From contig JABMLG010000013.1 of NCBI GenBank assembly GCA_013204985.1, positions 1 to 46,969 of the forward strand: DNA of 46,969 bases, read 5' to 3'. Each line of letters begins with the position of its first letter. Positions within the stretch are counted from its first letter, which is position 1. The stretch comes from Microbacteriaceae bacterium VKM Ac-2855 (lineage in GTDB: Bacteria; Actinomycetota; Actinomycetes; Actinomycetales; Microbacteriaceae). A program made the position numbers and the translations under genes. Under the pieces are notes generated by a model, which had not been told where the DNA came from, made no database searches, and was given only the letters and a program-made list of their open reading frames with translations. Shown piece by piece: positions 8,308 to 17,491 of the stretch.

Positions 8308-8353
8308 GTCAAAGAAACGGCAACCCATCGATACGGGTTGCCGTTTCTTTGAC
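8308..8353. terminator. Family C 46-bp palindrome, single copy
   Basis: Perfect 19-bp arms (GTCAAAGAAACGGCAACCC and its complement) around an 8-nt loop. It sits between the convergent chorismate mutase and YhgE genes. T-rich on both strands (TTTCTTTGAC), so it could end transcription from both sides. The same 46-bp unit forms a four-copy array at 24193-24376. Confidence 0.85.
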
Positions 8354-8375
8354 GTAGGCCGCTAGCCGGGCGCCG

Positions 8376-10634
8376 CTAGGCCGTCGCGCCGAGCCGGCTC
8401 AGCTGCGCGACCGTGAGCGTCCGCCGTCGAGCGATCGCGATCACCGTGAGCACCAGGCCGAACAGCGCCCAGAGCACGAGCACGAACGCTGCGCCGGCCG
8501 CGCCGTCCGTGCCGTTCACGATCGCCTGCATCCCGTCGAGCGCCGTCGAGAGCGGTACGAAGTCGAGCACGTCGTCGAACACCGTCGGCGCGGTCGAGAT
8601 GATGCCGGCGCCGAGGCTGAACACCACGATGATCATCGAGATGAAGCGGCCGATCCCGCCGAGCAGGGCGACGAGACCCTGGTTCACCGAGGCGAACGCG
8701 GCGCCCGCGAGCATCGCCATCAGGGTGAAGCCGATCCAGGTGCCGAGATCCATGCCCGCCACGAACGCCATCACGATCGAGACCGCGATGCCCTGCACCA
8801 CACCGATCAGCAGTGCCGGCAGGTAGGAGTCGACCGCGAGGCCGAAGGAGGAGCGCGTCGAGGTGAGCGCCCGCGCCGGGAACGCGCCGATCACCAGGAA
8901 CGTCGCCAGCGCGCCCAGCCACAGCGCCACGGAGGAGAAGAACGGCGTGCTGCCGGCCCCGAAGAGCGAGACGGATGCGGAGTCGTTGCTCACCGGATCC
9001 GCGACGACGCCGGCGAGGTTCTCGCGTTCCGCATCCGTGTAGCTGGGCAGGCTGGTCACCGCGGTGTCGAGGCCGTCGGAGAGCTGGGTGGCGCCCGTGC
9101 CGAGCTGGGTCGCGCCGTCGGCGAGCGAGCGGGTGCCGGTGGCGAGTGCCGCGGCGCCGTCGGCAGCCGAGGTGGCGCCGTCGGCCAGCTTCGACGCTCC
9201 GTCCGCGGCGGAGGAGGCGCCGGTGGCGAGTTGCGACGCTCCGGTGGCGACCGCTGCCGCGCCCGAAGCCAGCTGCGTCGCTCCGGATGCGGCGGACGAT
9301 GCGCCGGTCGCCAGCTGGCCCAGGCCCGAGGCGAGAGCGGTGGCGCCGTCGGCGAGCGAGTGCGCCCCGGATGCGGACTGCGTCAGCCCGTCGCGGAGCG
9401 AGGGAGTGCCCTCGGCGGCGGGCACGTTCAGGCCGTCGCTCACGCCGGTCGCGGCAGCGGATGCGGCACCCGTGAGGTACAGCAGCGAATCCTCGGCCGG
9501 CGTGGGCGTCGTGATGCCCATCTGCGTCGCCAGCTGGGTGATCGTGGCGCAGTTCGCGGCCGGGGTCGTGGCGCATTCCTGCAGCAGCGCGCCGAGCTCG
9601 GCGGCCATCGACTGCGTGAGCGTCGCCGCACCGCCCGAGTAGGCGGCGTTCGCCTTCGCGCCGTCGGCGATCTGCCCGACGCCACCCGCGAGCGCGTCCA
9701 GACCTGTCGCGAGGGTACCGGCGCCGCCGGCGAGGGTGGCCGCGCCGTCGGCCGACTGCTGCGTGCCGGTCGCCAGTTGACCGACGCCGTCGGCCAAGCC
9801 GTCCGCCCCGGTGGACACCTGGCCGATACCGGCCGCGAGCGAGCCCGCGCCCGTCGACAGTTCGCCGACTCCGCTGGACAGCTCGCCGGCGCCGTCGGCG
9901 AGCGTGTCGATGCCGGTCGCCAGCGTGCCGGTGCCGTCGGCGATGGTGCCGGCGCCCGAGCCGAGCTCGGTGGCACCGTCGGCGAGGGTTCCTGCGCCGT
10001 CCGCGGCCGTGCCGAGCTGGTCGTGCAGGGTGTTGAAGCCCACGTAGACGTTCTCGAGGTAGGCGGTGGTCAGCTGCGAGTTGAGCAGGCCGGTCGCCGT
10101 GCTGGTCACGGTGGCGCTGATCGCGCCGTCGACGAGCTTCGACTTCTCGCTGGTCGCGATGTCGATCGTGGCGTGCACCGCATCCGCTGCATCGCCCGAG
10201 TACGAGGTGGCCGCGGCCGAGAAGTTCGACGGGATGGTGACCACGGTCGCGTACTCTCCGCTGGCGAGGCCCGCGGCCGCGTCATCCGCATCCGTGAGCA
10301 CCCAGGTGAAGTTGCCGCTCGAATCCGAACCGGAGACGTTCGCCACGGTGCTGGCCGTGGGGGTCGGTGTCGGTGTCGCGGTGGAGGTGTCGCTGCCGCC
10401 GGTGACCAGGCCCGCGGCGAGTTGGCGCCCCAGCGGTACCGTCTGCCCGTTCAGCTCGATCGGGGTGTCGAGGTTCACGACGGCGGCCTTCACGTTGTCG
10501 AGGCGCTCCGTGGGATTCCACAGGGCCCAGACGAGGAGTCCGCCGATCGCCAACGGCACCAGGATGATGCCGAGGATCGTGAACCAGGTGACCTTCTTGG
10601 TGCCACGGGGGCGTTCGAGCGAGAAGAGTGCCAT
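8376..10634 (-). CDS. YhgE/Pip-family membrane protein
   Basis: 752 residues, using the ATG at 10634 (MALFSLERPRGTKKVTWFTI), 2 nt after the MMPL stop; the longer open frame upstream overlaps the MMPL gene and is not used. One helix near residues 16-38 is followed by a large outside domain (NPTERLDNVKAAVVNLDTPI and SGEYATVVTIPSNFSAA are YhgE/Pip hallmarks). Two long tracts of heptads of the form L-A-[DTS]-G-A-x-x (about residues 205-330 and 420-525) are interrupted by a 90-residue insert holding two Cys (QECATTPAANCATI). About five or six helices close the protein. The family is linked to export, type VII secretion accessories and phage infection proteins; the exact role is unknown. Cotranscribed with the MMPL gene under TetR control. 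Confidence 0.88.
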   Translation of the reverse strand: MALFSLERPRGTKKVTWFTILGIILVPLAIGGLLVWALWNPTERLDNVKAAVVNLDTPIELNGQTVPLGRQLAAGLVTGGSDTSTATPTPTPTASTVANVSGSDSSGNFTWVLTDADDAAAGLASGEYATVVTIPSNFSAAATSYSGDAADAVHATIDIATSEKSKLVDGAISATVTSTATGLLNSQLTTAYLENVYVGFNTLHDQLGTAADGAGTLADGATELGSGAGTIADGTGTLATGIDTLADGAGELSSGVGELSTGAGSLAAGIGQVSTGADGLADGVGQLATGTQQSADGAATLAGGAGTLATGLDALAGGVGQIADGAKANAAYSGGAATLTQSMAAELGALLQECATTPAANCATITQLATQMGITTPTPAEDSLLYLTGAASAAATGVSDGLNVPAAEGTPSLRDGLTQSASGAHSLADGATALASGLGQLATGASSAASGATQLASGAAAVATGASQLATGASSAADGASKLADGATSAADGAAALATGTRSLADGATQLGTGATQLSDGLDTAVTSLPSYTDAERENLAGVVADPVSNDSASVSLFGAGSTPFFSSVALWLGALATFLVIGAFPARALTSTRSSFGLAVDSYLPALLIGVVQGIAVSIVMAFVAGMDLGTWIGFTLMAMLAGAAFASVNQGLVALLGGIGRFISMIIVVFSLGAGIISTAPTVFDDVLDFVPLSTALDGMQAIVNGTDGAAGAAFVLVLWALFGLVLTVIAIARRRTLTVAQLSRLGATA

Positions 10635-10636
10635 GA

Positions 10637-13432
10637 CTAGAGGACCTTTGCGATCTCGCGGCTCGTGGCCGCATCCGTGCCGGTGACGACCGTGTTCGGC
10701 GCGTCGGGGAGGAGCTCGTCCAGGGCGTCGACGTCGACGCAGGAGGCCACGATGGTGAGCGGGCGGCGCTTGGACTCGGCGAGGGCGATGGCTCCGTCGA
10801 GCTCGTAGCGCACGCCGCGGCGGATCAGCGGATCCGAGACCGCGTCGAGATCGTCGATCGCGATGATCGCCGGCTTGGACGCGAGCGCTGCGCGCAGATC
10901 GGCGACCGGATCCGATGAGCCCGCGAGCCGCACCAGAGCGACCTTGCCGCGCACGGCCGCCGCGCGGATCGGCACCACGTAGCCTGCCACCTTCAGCTTG
11001 CCCGCATCCGGATGCAGCCGACCCGCGATCGTGAGCAGCAGCGCCGACTTGCCCGAGCGGTGCGCGCCGCGCACAACGAGCACGCCCCCGGCCGGAACCT
11101 CGAACGCCACGTCCTGGTACAGCGGGCCATCGACGCCCTGCAGGCTGAGGCCCTCCGCGACGATCTCGGCGTCGCCGCCGAAGTCGCGCAGTGCGAGCTC
11201 CTTCGTGAGGCCCTCGCCCTCGACGTCGAACGACGGCAGCACCTTGTCGAGCCAGCGCGGCATGTGCCACGCGCGCTCGCCGAGCAGGTGCAGCACGGCA
11301 GGAACCAGCGTCATCCGCACGATGAAGGCGTCGACGAACACGCCCACGGCCAGACCCAGCGCGATGGGTTTGATGTTGCCGTCGCCCTCGGGCACGAAGG
11401 CGGCGAACACCGAGAACATGATGATCGCGGCCGCCGTGACCACCTTGGCCGAGCCGACGAAGCCGGTCTCGACCGCGCTACGCGCGTTGCCGCCGTGCAC
11501 GAAGTCCTCGCGCATCCGCGAGACGAGGAACACCTCGTAGTCCATCGCCAGGCCGAAGAGCACGCCCATCAGGATGATCGGCATGAAGCTGATCACCGGT
11601 CCGGTCTTGGCGACGTGCAGTGCCTCCGCGAAGTAGCCGTCGTTGAACACCAGGGCCACGACACCCAGCGACGCGCCGACCGAGAGCAGGAAGCCGAGGG
11701 CCGCCTTCACCGGCACCCACAGTGAGCGGAACACCATCGTCAGCAGCACGAGCGACAGGCCGACGACGAGGATGCCGAAGGGCAGCAGCGCGTTGCCGAG
11801 GCGGTCGGAGATGTCGATGCCGATGGCGCTCTGGCCGGTCACCGCGAGGTCGACGCCGTACTTCTCCTCGAAGTCGTCGTGCAGGTCGCGGATCTCGGTG
11901 ACCAGAGCCTTGGTGGCCTCGGAATCGGGGCCGCCCTCGGGGATCACCTGGATGATGCCGGTGTCGGCGTTCTCGTTCGGCGTCGCGAGCGGCACCGAGG
12001 CGACGCCCGGCAGCTTCTCGATGTCGGCCTTCAGATCAGCCATCAGGCCCAGCGGATCCGTGGAGCCGATGATCGTGCCGGTCACGATGAGCGGAGCGTT
12101 GTAGCCCTCGCCGAAGTGCTCGGCGAGCAGGTCGTAGGTGGTGCGGGAGTCGGTGCCGACGGGCTGCGAGCCCGCATCCGGCAGCGCGAGGCGCAGGGAC
12201 ATCGCGGGCAGGGTCGCGACGCCGAGCACGGCGACGACGGCGACGATCGTCACGATCGGGAAGCGAGTGACCGCCCGGACCCAGCCGCGGAAGAAGCCCT
12301 TGGGAGCCTCGTGCGGATCGTGCGCCGCAACCGCAGGAACCGCCTCCGGCTCGGCCTCCGCTTCGGCCTTGGCCTTGGCCTTGGCCGCGCGACGCTTCGC
12401 CCGCCTGTCTTTCGGGCGCAGGCGCTCGCCCGCGAACCCGAGCAGCGCCGGCGTGAGGGTGAGCGCGATCAGCACCGCGACCCCGACACCGGCCGCCGCC
12501 GCGACGCCCATGGTCGTCAAGAACGGGATGCCCGCGACGCTGAGACCGGCCAGCGCGATGATCACGGTGAGGCCCGCGAAGACCACCGCCGAGCCGGCGG
12601 TCGCGGTCGCGCGAGCGGTCGATTCCTCCGGATCCATGCCCTGGCGGAGCTGATCCTGGTGCCTCGAGATGATGAACAGTGCGTAGTCGATGCCGACGGC
12701 GAGGCCGAGCATCAGCGCCAGCAGCGGCGTCGTCGAGGAGATGCTGGCGAATCGTGTGGCGATGAAGATGCCCGACATCGACAGCGCGACGCCCAGGATC
12801 GCGGTGAGCAGCGGCATCCCGGCCGCGAGGAACGAGCCGAAGGTGAGCACCAGAACCACCAGCGCGACGACGAGGCCGATCGCCTCGGTGATGCTGACGG
12901 CCGGCAGGTTCTGCGAGAACAGGTCGCCACCGACCGACACCTGCGAGCCGCTGGGCAGCGCGTCGCGGAGGGTGTTGGCCTCGGCCTTGAGAGCGTCACG
13001 GCTCTCGGTGCTGATGTCGGCGGAGGCGCCGTCCATCTGCGCGGTGATCACCAGCGCCTGGCCGTCCTCCGAGATGCTGCCCTCGACCAGATCGCCGTAC
13101 GGATCCGTGACGTTGGCGACCTCGTCGATGTCGCCGAGCGCGGTGACGGCGGCGGCGACCGGGGTCTGGATGTCCGCATCCGTGACCGACTGCCCGTCGG
13201 GCGCCACGACGACGTAGCGCGCCGAGGTGCCGCTGACCTGGGGGAAGGTGCGGCTCAACTGATCGAGCGCCGTCTGCGACTGCGTGCCCGGGATGCTGAA
13301 GGCGTTGTCGGTGCCGGCGTTCAGCAGAACCGCGCCGCCGCCCGCCAGGACGACGACCGCCAGCCAGAGCAGGGCGACGAGTTTGCGGGCGCGGAAGACC
13401 CAACGACCGAGGCTGTACAGCAGCGAGGACAC
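10637..13432 (-). CDS. MMPL-family transporter fused to a degenerate ABC-ATPase-like domain
   Basis: 931 residues. The GTG at 13432 (SSLLYSLGRWVFRARKL) is chosen because AAGGGAG lies 7 nt upstream; the earlier in-frame ATG would place the start inside the operators. Residues 1-~735 are an RND-type MMPL transporter: a TM1 helix, the outside domain (FSIPGTQSQTALDQL), the sterol-sensing-like block with GIDYALFIISRHQDQL, a second half with LFGLAMDYEVFLVSRMRE, and ~12 helices. Residues ~745-931 are a P-loop domain: Walker A GAHRSGKSA near 789 and Walker B-like PAIIAIDDLDAV near 857. An LSGGQ signature, catalytic Glu and H-loop His are missing. Such lipid/drug exporters are proton-driven, so an added P-loop domain is odd and may be regulatory. 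Confidence 0.9.
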   Translation of the reverse strand: MSSLLYSLGRWVFRARKLVALLWLAVVVLAGGGAVLLNAGTDNAFSIPGTQSQTALDQLSRTFPQVSGTSARYVVVAPDGQSVTDADIQTPVAAAVTALGDIDEVANVTDPYGDLVEGSISEDGQALVITAQMDGASADISTESRDALKAEANTLRDALPSGSQVSVGGDLFSQNLPAVSITEAIGLVVALVVLVLTFGSFLAAGMPLLTAILGVALSMSGIFIATRFASISSTTPLLALMLGLAVGIDYALFIISRHQDQLRQGMDPEESTARATATAGSAVVFAGLTVIIALAGLSVAGIPFLTTMGVAAAAGVGVAVLIALTLTPALLGFAGERLRPKDRRAKRRAAKAKAKAEAEAEPEAVPAVAAHDPHEAPKGFFRGWVRAVTRFPIVTIVAVVAVLGVATLPAMSLRLALPDAGSQPVGTDSRTTYDLLAEHFGEGYNAPLIVTGTIIGSTDPLGLMADLKADIEKLPGVASVPLATPNENADTGIIQVIPEGGPDSEATKALVTEIRDLHDDFEEKYGVDLAVTGQSAIGIDISDRLGNALLPFGILVVGLSLVLLTMVFRSLWVPVKAALGFLLSVGASLGVVALVFNDGYFAEALHVAKTGPVISFMPIILMGVLFGLAMDYEVFLVSRMREDFVHGGNARSAVETGFVGSAKVVTAAAIIMFSVFAAFVPEGDGNIKPIALGLAVGVFVDAFIVRMTLVPAVLHLLGERAWHMPRWLDKVLPSFDVEGEGLTKELALRDFGGDAEIVAEGLSLQGVDGPLYQDVAFEVPAGGVLVVRGAHRSGKSALLLTIAGRLHPDAGKLKVAGYVVPIRAAAVRGKVALVRLAGSSDPVADLRAALASKPAIIAIDDLDAVSDPLIRRGVRYELDGAIALAESKRRPLTIVASCVDVDALDELLPDAPNTVVTGTDAATSREIAKVL

Positions 13433-13466
13433 GCTGATCTCCCTTATTGAGGGCGAATGGAGGTTT

Positions 13467-13516
13467 GATACGTCAGCGTATCCAATACAGGAATGTATTC
13501 GATACAGTGGTGTATC
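13467..13516. promoter_or_regulatory. Three tandem TetR-type operators, 17-bp period
   Basis: Three 16-bp palindromes of form RATAC-N6-GTATY: GATACGTCAGCGTATC (13467-13482), AATACAGGAATGTATT (13484-13499) and GATACAGTGGTGTATC (13501-13516). Starts are exactly 17 bp apart. They lie between the divergent tetR and MMPL genes and cover the MMPL promoter. They are the likely binding sites of the adjacent TetR protein. Confidence 0.8.
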
Positions 13517-13520
13517 GCAA
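13492..13520 (-). promoter_or_regulatory. Promoter of the MMPL-YhgE operon
   Basis: On the minus strand, -35 TTGCGA (13515-13520) and -10 TACATT (13492-13497) with a 17-nt spacer. Both boxes overlap operators 2 and 3, so a bound repressor would exclude RNA polymerase. Confidence 0.55.
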
Positions 13521-13553
13521 AGCCCCCTCACTGCTCTCGGAAAGGTTTCAGTA

Positions 13554-14216
13554 TTGACGTCGCTGGACCCCCGTCAAGCCGCCCCGATCGAGGGCCGTCG
13601 CCGCGGACGAACGCGGGAGAAGCTGCTCGATTCCGCCTATGAGGTCTTCGCTGCGACCGGCGTGCACGCCGCCTCGGTCGAGCAGATCACGGAGCACGCG
13701 GGGTTCACGCGCGGGGCGTTCTATTCCAACTTCTCCTCGAAGGAGGAGCTGTTCTTCGCTCTGATGGAGCGTGAGAACGACGCACGCATCGCCGTGCTCG
13801 CCGAGCGCGTGACCGACAAGCTGCCGCTGCTACGGATGAGCGGCGTCCGGTTCGACGAAGAGACGCTCACCGGCTTCATCCTGGAGTTCTTGGAGGGGCC
13901 CTTCGACAACCGGCAATGGTGCCTGGTGGTCAGCGAGTTCCAGTTGCTCGCGATGCGCGACCGTTCCATCGCGGCGCAGTACCTCGAGTTCCAGGAGCGG
14001 TTCGAGGCGTCGCTGCTGGCGATCATCGGCGATGCCCTGGCGAAGATGGGTCTCGGCTTCTCACTCGATCCGGCCCAGGCGATGCGGCTGCTGATCTCCG
14101 TCTACGAAGACGCGATGCGCTCCGCGGTGCTGGCCGGGGACGAGCTCGAGGCCTCGGTCGACGCCGCTCGGGTCAACCTCGCCCGCGTCGTGATGGCGAT
14201 CACCCGACCTCTCTGA
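13554..14216 (+). CDS. TetR-family transcriptional regulator
   Basis: 220 residues. DNA-binding helix-turn-helix at residues ~22-67, with SVEQITEHAGFTRGAFYSNF (41-60) a textbook TetR recognition helix. The C-terminal ligand domain is hydrophobic and not assignable to a named ligand. The start is a TTG at 13554, chosen because GGAAAGG lies 8 nt upstream and the translation then opens MTSLDPRQAAPIEGRRRGRT with the family-typical basic arm. The long upstream extension of the frame crosses the operators and is not coding. Divergent from the MMPL-YhgE operon, with three palindromes between. The likely role is repression of that operon and of itself. Confidence 0.92.
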   Translation: MTSLDPRQAAPIEGRRRGRTREKLLDSAYEVFAATGVHAASVEQITEHAGFTRGAFYSNFSSKEELFFALMERENDARIAVLAERVTDKLPLLRMSGVRFDEETLTGFILEFLEGPFDNRQWCLVVSEFQLLAMRDRSIAAQYLEFQERFEASLLAIIGDALAKMGLGFSLDPAQAMRLLISVYEDAMRSAVLAGDELEASVDAARVNLARVVMAITRPL

Positions 14217-14388
14217 CGCCCGTGGGTCGGCGTCCGCATGAGGGCGAGCGCCGGGCGCCACACGTGACCCGGTAGGGAGACAGAACGCCGAAATCGTCAT
14301 CGACTTGGCGATAATCGCGAATCCTCCACGGGTTGCAGTGTTCCACTTTCCCGAAAGGCCGACAGATGTCGGGCCGGGGAGGGGCGGC

Positions 14389-17300
14389 ATGAGGTGCACT
14401 ATCGAGTCGTCGAGCGCAGAACGCGGTCGATCCAACACGCTGTCGCGGCGTGGATTCATCTCTCTGGCCGCTCTCGCGACGGGCGCGACCGTCGTGGCGC
14501 AGAACACGGGCGGCCTCCCGACGGCGTTCGGCGTGGTGCAGCAGGGCGTCACGGTGGTGACGACTCCCGTCACGGCGTCGGCCAAGACGGTGATCGCCGC
14601 CCTCACAGGCAACCGCCTCGCGCAGTCGACGGCGATCTACACCCCGATCTGGTCGGATGCGGAGGCCGTCTACCTCGCCGACACGGTCCCCGTGGGAGGC
14701 GGCCAGGGCACTTTTCGCGTGGTGCGCTACCCGACCGCTGATCCGCAGGCGCAGCTCGCATCCGACCTCGGCACGTTCGCCTACGACACCCAGAACTTCG
14801 GACACCGCGGCGCCTCCATCGCGGTGACCGATGCCGGGACCGTCCTCGCGCACCCGGCACTGCACAACATCAACTCCGGCATGATGATGAAGCGATCGAC
14901 CCGGGCGAGGTCGATCGGTGGCTGGATGACGGTGCCGGCCGGCAACCTGACCGAACTCTCCTCCTACTACCGGCGCTTCTTCCGCGATCCGCACACCGGC
15001 GCCACGTATCTGATCGTGCGGGGCCAGAGCTGGGACATCCAGTTCTTCCGCTGGGATGAGACGCGGAGGATGTGGCGGAGCGTCGACCGCCCCAACACGG
15101 GCAGCCCTCAGGCGGGCAAGGTGCTGCAGGGGCTCGTGGGCGAGGACGGCGTGGCGCCGTACGGCACCGAAGTCGCTTTCGCCAAGCCCACGGCCGACGG
15201 CCAGACCGTCTACTGCGCCCCGGAGTTCCTGATCGGGGCGAAGTTCGCCGACGGGAGCTACCCGCGCGCAGGATTCCCGCGCCGCGACATCTCGATCATG
15301 CGCTCCGACGACGGCGGCCACTCCTGGCGGCGTCCCGGTGTCGACGCGGTCACGACCGAGCGATTCCGCACGCGGCGGCCGAACCCCAGCGATCCCACCC
15401 AGTGGATCGAGGGCAATGTGAGCGTGGTGTTCCGCGGACCGAGCTTCGATGGGAGCTACCCGACGAACTCTCGCCACAACGCGGCCGGCGCGCGCATCGG
15501 GGTCGCGAGCGATGGCGCGCCGGTCGTCGTCGCGTCCTGGTCCGATCCGGAGGGCAACGAGCCGGCGACGACCACGATCGGCACTCGGACGATCCCGGGC
15601 TACCCCGATTCGTGGCGGATGCGGTCGGTGTGGGCCGCCTGGGTGAATCCGGATGTGGAGGGTGACATCGTGCGGACGGAGCTGCTCGCCCCGTCGGGCG
15701 ATACCCACACCGGCATCCCCTCGCTCGCTTACACCTCGAGCGGCCTCATCGTCGTGGTCGCGTCGGCGGCGTACGACACGACCAAGGGCGACTGGACGAA
15801 CATCAAGACGGCGTCGACGGAGCAGTTCTGGCCGTATCCGAACGCGGTGCCGCTCTACGCGTTCATCAGCTCGGACGGCAAGGCGTGGAAACGCTACCTC
15901 CTGCACACCGGCACGCAGGCGGCCGACGGGTCGGGCGACGGCATCTCGGGCGCCTACATCGACGCACCTGCGCTCGAACGCGACGGTGTGCTCCGCATTT
16001 ACCCAAATTTTCCCGGTGACCCCGGTCGTGCGGAGGTGTGGGAGTACACCGACATCCCGGAACTGCAGCAGCTGGTGGTTCCCACCCCTCAGGAGCGACT
16101 GCCGGATGCGCCGACTCTCTCGATCGTCACGACCGCCGGCCGCAACCACCTCAGCTGGAACCTGCCCGACGATCACGGTTCGGCCGTCACCAGCTACGGG
16201 GTGTACCGCAAGACGACGGGCGACCTGAGCGACCCGTCGGGCTTCTTCGGTCAGTACGCCGTCTCCGCCGCCACGGCCCCCGGCTACATCCAGGGTGTCG
16301 TCGCCGGCAGCACGGTGTCGTACAAGGTCGTCGCGACGAGTTCGAAGGGCGCGGCGACCTCGAACGTCGTGGTGGTGACCAACTCCGCGGCGCAACGTGC
16401 CGCTTCTCCGACCGTCGCGACTCCGCAGCACTGGTTCCGCGCCGACGCGGCATCGCTTCGCAACTATTGGGCGGTCGGCAAGTGGGAGTCGACCGTCGCC
16501 GACGCGACGGGCGTGAAACGCTCGGCGGTGGCGTTCTCCTCCGCGTTGCGCTCCAACACGACCGCCGATTTCGCAGCGACGACGGATGCGCGTCCGCGCT
16601 ACATCGCCGACGGCCCCGCCGGGCTACCGGCGTTGCGCTTCCAACGCGCGACCTCGTCGCAGTTGGTGCTCGAGGTGCCCACAGCCGGCAACCTCACGGT
16701 GATCACCGTCGCGCGCCTCACCGATCCCGAATGGTCCACGCTGATCTCGAACGCCGACGCGAGCGGGCGGATGGTGGAGTGGGGCCCGCACTCGCGCACC
16801 AACCCGACCGATCATCAGACGCACTACGCCAGCGAATACTTCGACGGCACCGGCGACCTGCTCACGCACCATCGGGTGCTCGCGGCCTACGGCACCGGAC
16901 CGTGGAAGGTCTTCGTGTCGAAGTGGTTCGTCGAGAACGGGCGACGACGGATGGGAGGCCAGGTCAACCGCTGCCTCGTGCACCATTTCTACAACGTCGA
17001 CGACCGCAACGCCGGCGCCCCCTGGTACACGCCGATCGTGCCGTACTCCGACACGTACACGCCGGGGTTGAAGGACGCGAACGGGCGGATCGTGTACACC
17101 GCCGACCCGCCCAACGTGTCGGAAGCGGATCCGGTTCCGACGACCGCGAAGTTCATGACCATCGGCGCGACGACCGGGATGGGAGGTACCCTGTTCGACT
17201 CCGCGGTCGACATCGCCGAGGTCATCCGCTTCGATTCGGCGCTCTCGACGAATCAGATCGCGGCCTGGGTCAACTACCTGTTGAACGTGCACCGCATCCC

Positions 17301-17445
17301 GCTCGAGAACGGCGTGCCGCTCGACAACGGCATCGCCGATCAGGCGGTCGGCCAGTCGTGCATCGCGGATGTCCAGAAGTCGAACGTGGCGCACGGCACC
17401 TGCTCGAACGCTCTCGCGGCGATCCCGTACATCAAGGGCTACTGA
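14389..17445 (+). CDS. Tat-exported BNR-repeat / FnIII / lectin-like surface protein
   Basis: 1018 residues from the ATG at 14389, which has a strong G-rich ribosome site; an earlier in-frame ATG at 14305 lacks one. Residues ~17-42 hold a twin-arginine signal (LSRRGFISLAALATGATVVA). Residues ~70-550 resemble BNR-4-type beta-propellers: SIGGWMTVPAGN, YRRFFRDPHTGATYLIVRGQ, and an Asp-box-like SDDGGHSW near 307. Residues ~567-667 form a fibronectin type III domain (NHLSWNLPDDHGSAVTSYGVY). Residues ~677-975 look like a LamG/concanavalin-type lectin fold (HWFRADAASLRNYWAVGKWE, EVIRFDSALSTNQIAAWVNY). The family includes sialidase-like and polysaccharide-lyase-associated proteins acting on external glycans. 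Catalytic residues cannot be assigned. It stands alone. Confidence 0.82.
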   Translation: MRCTIESSSAERGRSNTLSRRGFISLAALATGATVVAQNTGGLPTAFGVVQQGVTVVTTPVTASAKTVIAALTGNRLAQSTAIYTPIWSDAEAVYLADTVPVGGGQGTFRVVRYPTADPQAQLASDLGTFAYDTQNFGHRGASIAVTDAGTVLAHPALHNINSGMMMKRSTRARSIGGWMTVPAGNLTELSSYYRRFFRDPHTGATYLIVRGQSWDIQFFRWDETRRMWRSVDRPNTGSPQAGKVLQGLVGEDGVAPYGTEVAFAKPTADGQTVYCAPEFLIGAKFADGSYPRAGFPRRDISIMRSDDGGHSWRRPGVDAVTTERFRTRRPNPSDPTQWIEGNVSVVFRGPSFDGSYPTNSRHNAAGARIGVASDGAPVVVASWSDPEGNEPATTTIGTRTIPGYPDSWRMRSVWAAWVNPDVEGDIVRTELLAPSGDTHTGIPSLAYTSSGLIVVVASAAYDTTKGDWTNIKTASTEQFWPYPNAVPLYAFISSDGKAWKRYLLHTGTQAADGSGDGISGAYIDAPALERDGVLRIYPNFPGDPGRAEVWEYTDIPELQQLVVPTPQERLPDAPTLSIVTTAGRNHLSWNLPDDHGSAVTSYGVYRKTTGDLSDPSGFFGQYAVSAATAPGYIQGVVAGSTVSYKVVATSSKGAATSNVVVVTNSAAQRAASPTVATPQHWFRADAASLRNYWAVGKWESTVADATGVKRSAVAFSSALRSNTTADFAATTDARPRYIADGPAGLPALRFQRATSSQLVLEVPTAGNLTVITVARLTDPEWSTLISNADASGRMVEWGPHSRTNPTDHQTHYASEYFDGTGDLLTHHRVLAAYGTGPWKVFVSKWFVENGRRRMGGQVNRCLVHHFYNVDDRNAGAPWYTPIVPYSDTYTPGLKDANGRIVYTADPPNVSEADPVPTTAKFMTIGATTGMGGTLFDSAVDIAEVIRFDSALSTNQIAAWVNYLLNVHRIPLENGVPLDNGIADQAVGQSCIADVQKSNVAHGTCSNALAAIPYIKGY

Positions 17446-17462
17446 GCCCGTTCGAGTCCGGT

Positions 17463-17491
17463 GCCGGCCCGTCTCAGCGGTGCGGGCCGGC
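17463..17491. terminator. Hairpin between convergent genes
   Basis: GCCGGCCCG / CGGGCCGGC arms (9 bp) with an 11-nt loop. It lies 18 nt after the BNR-protein stop and covers the stop codon of the convergent BCCT gene, so it may terminate both. Confidence 0.6.

Noticed and set aside
10635-11270. Extension of the YhgE frame to 964 codons
   Set aside because: It overlaps the MMPL coding sequence completely; the ATG at 10634 starts the family-typical N-terminus.
13433-13531. Upstream start for the MMPL gene and, on the other strand, a longer TetR
   Set aside because: Both extensions would translate the operator palindromes; internal GTG and TTG starts have proper ribosome sites.
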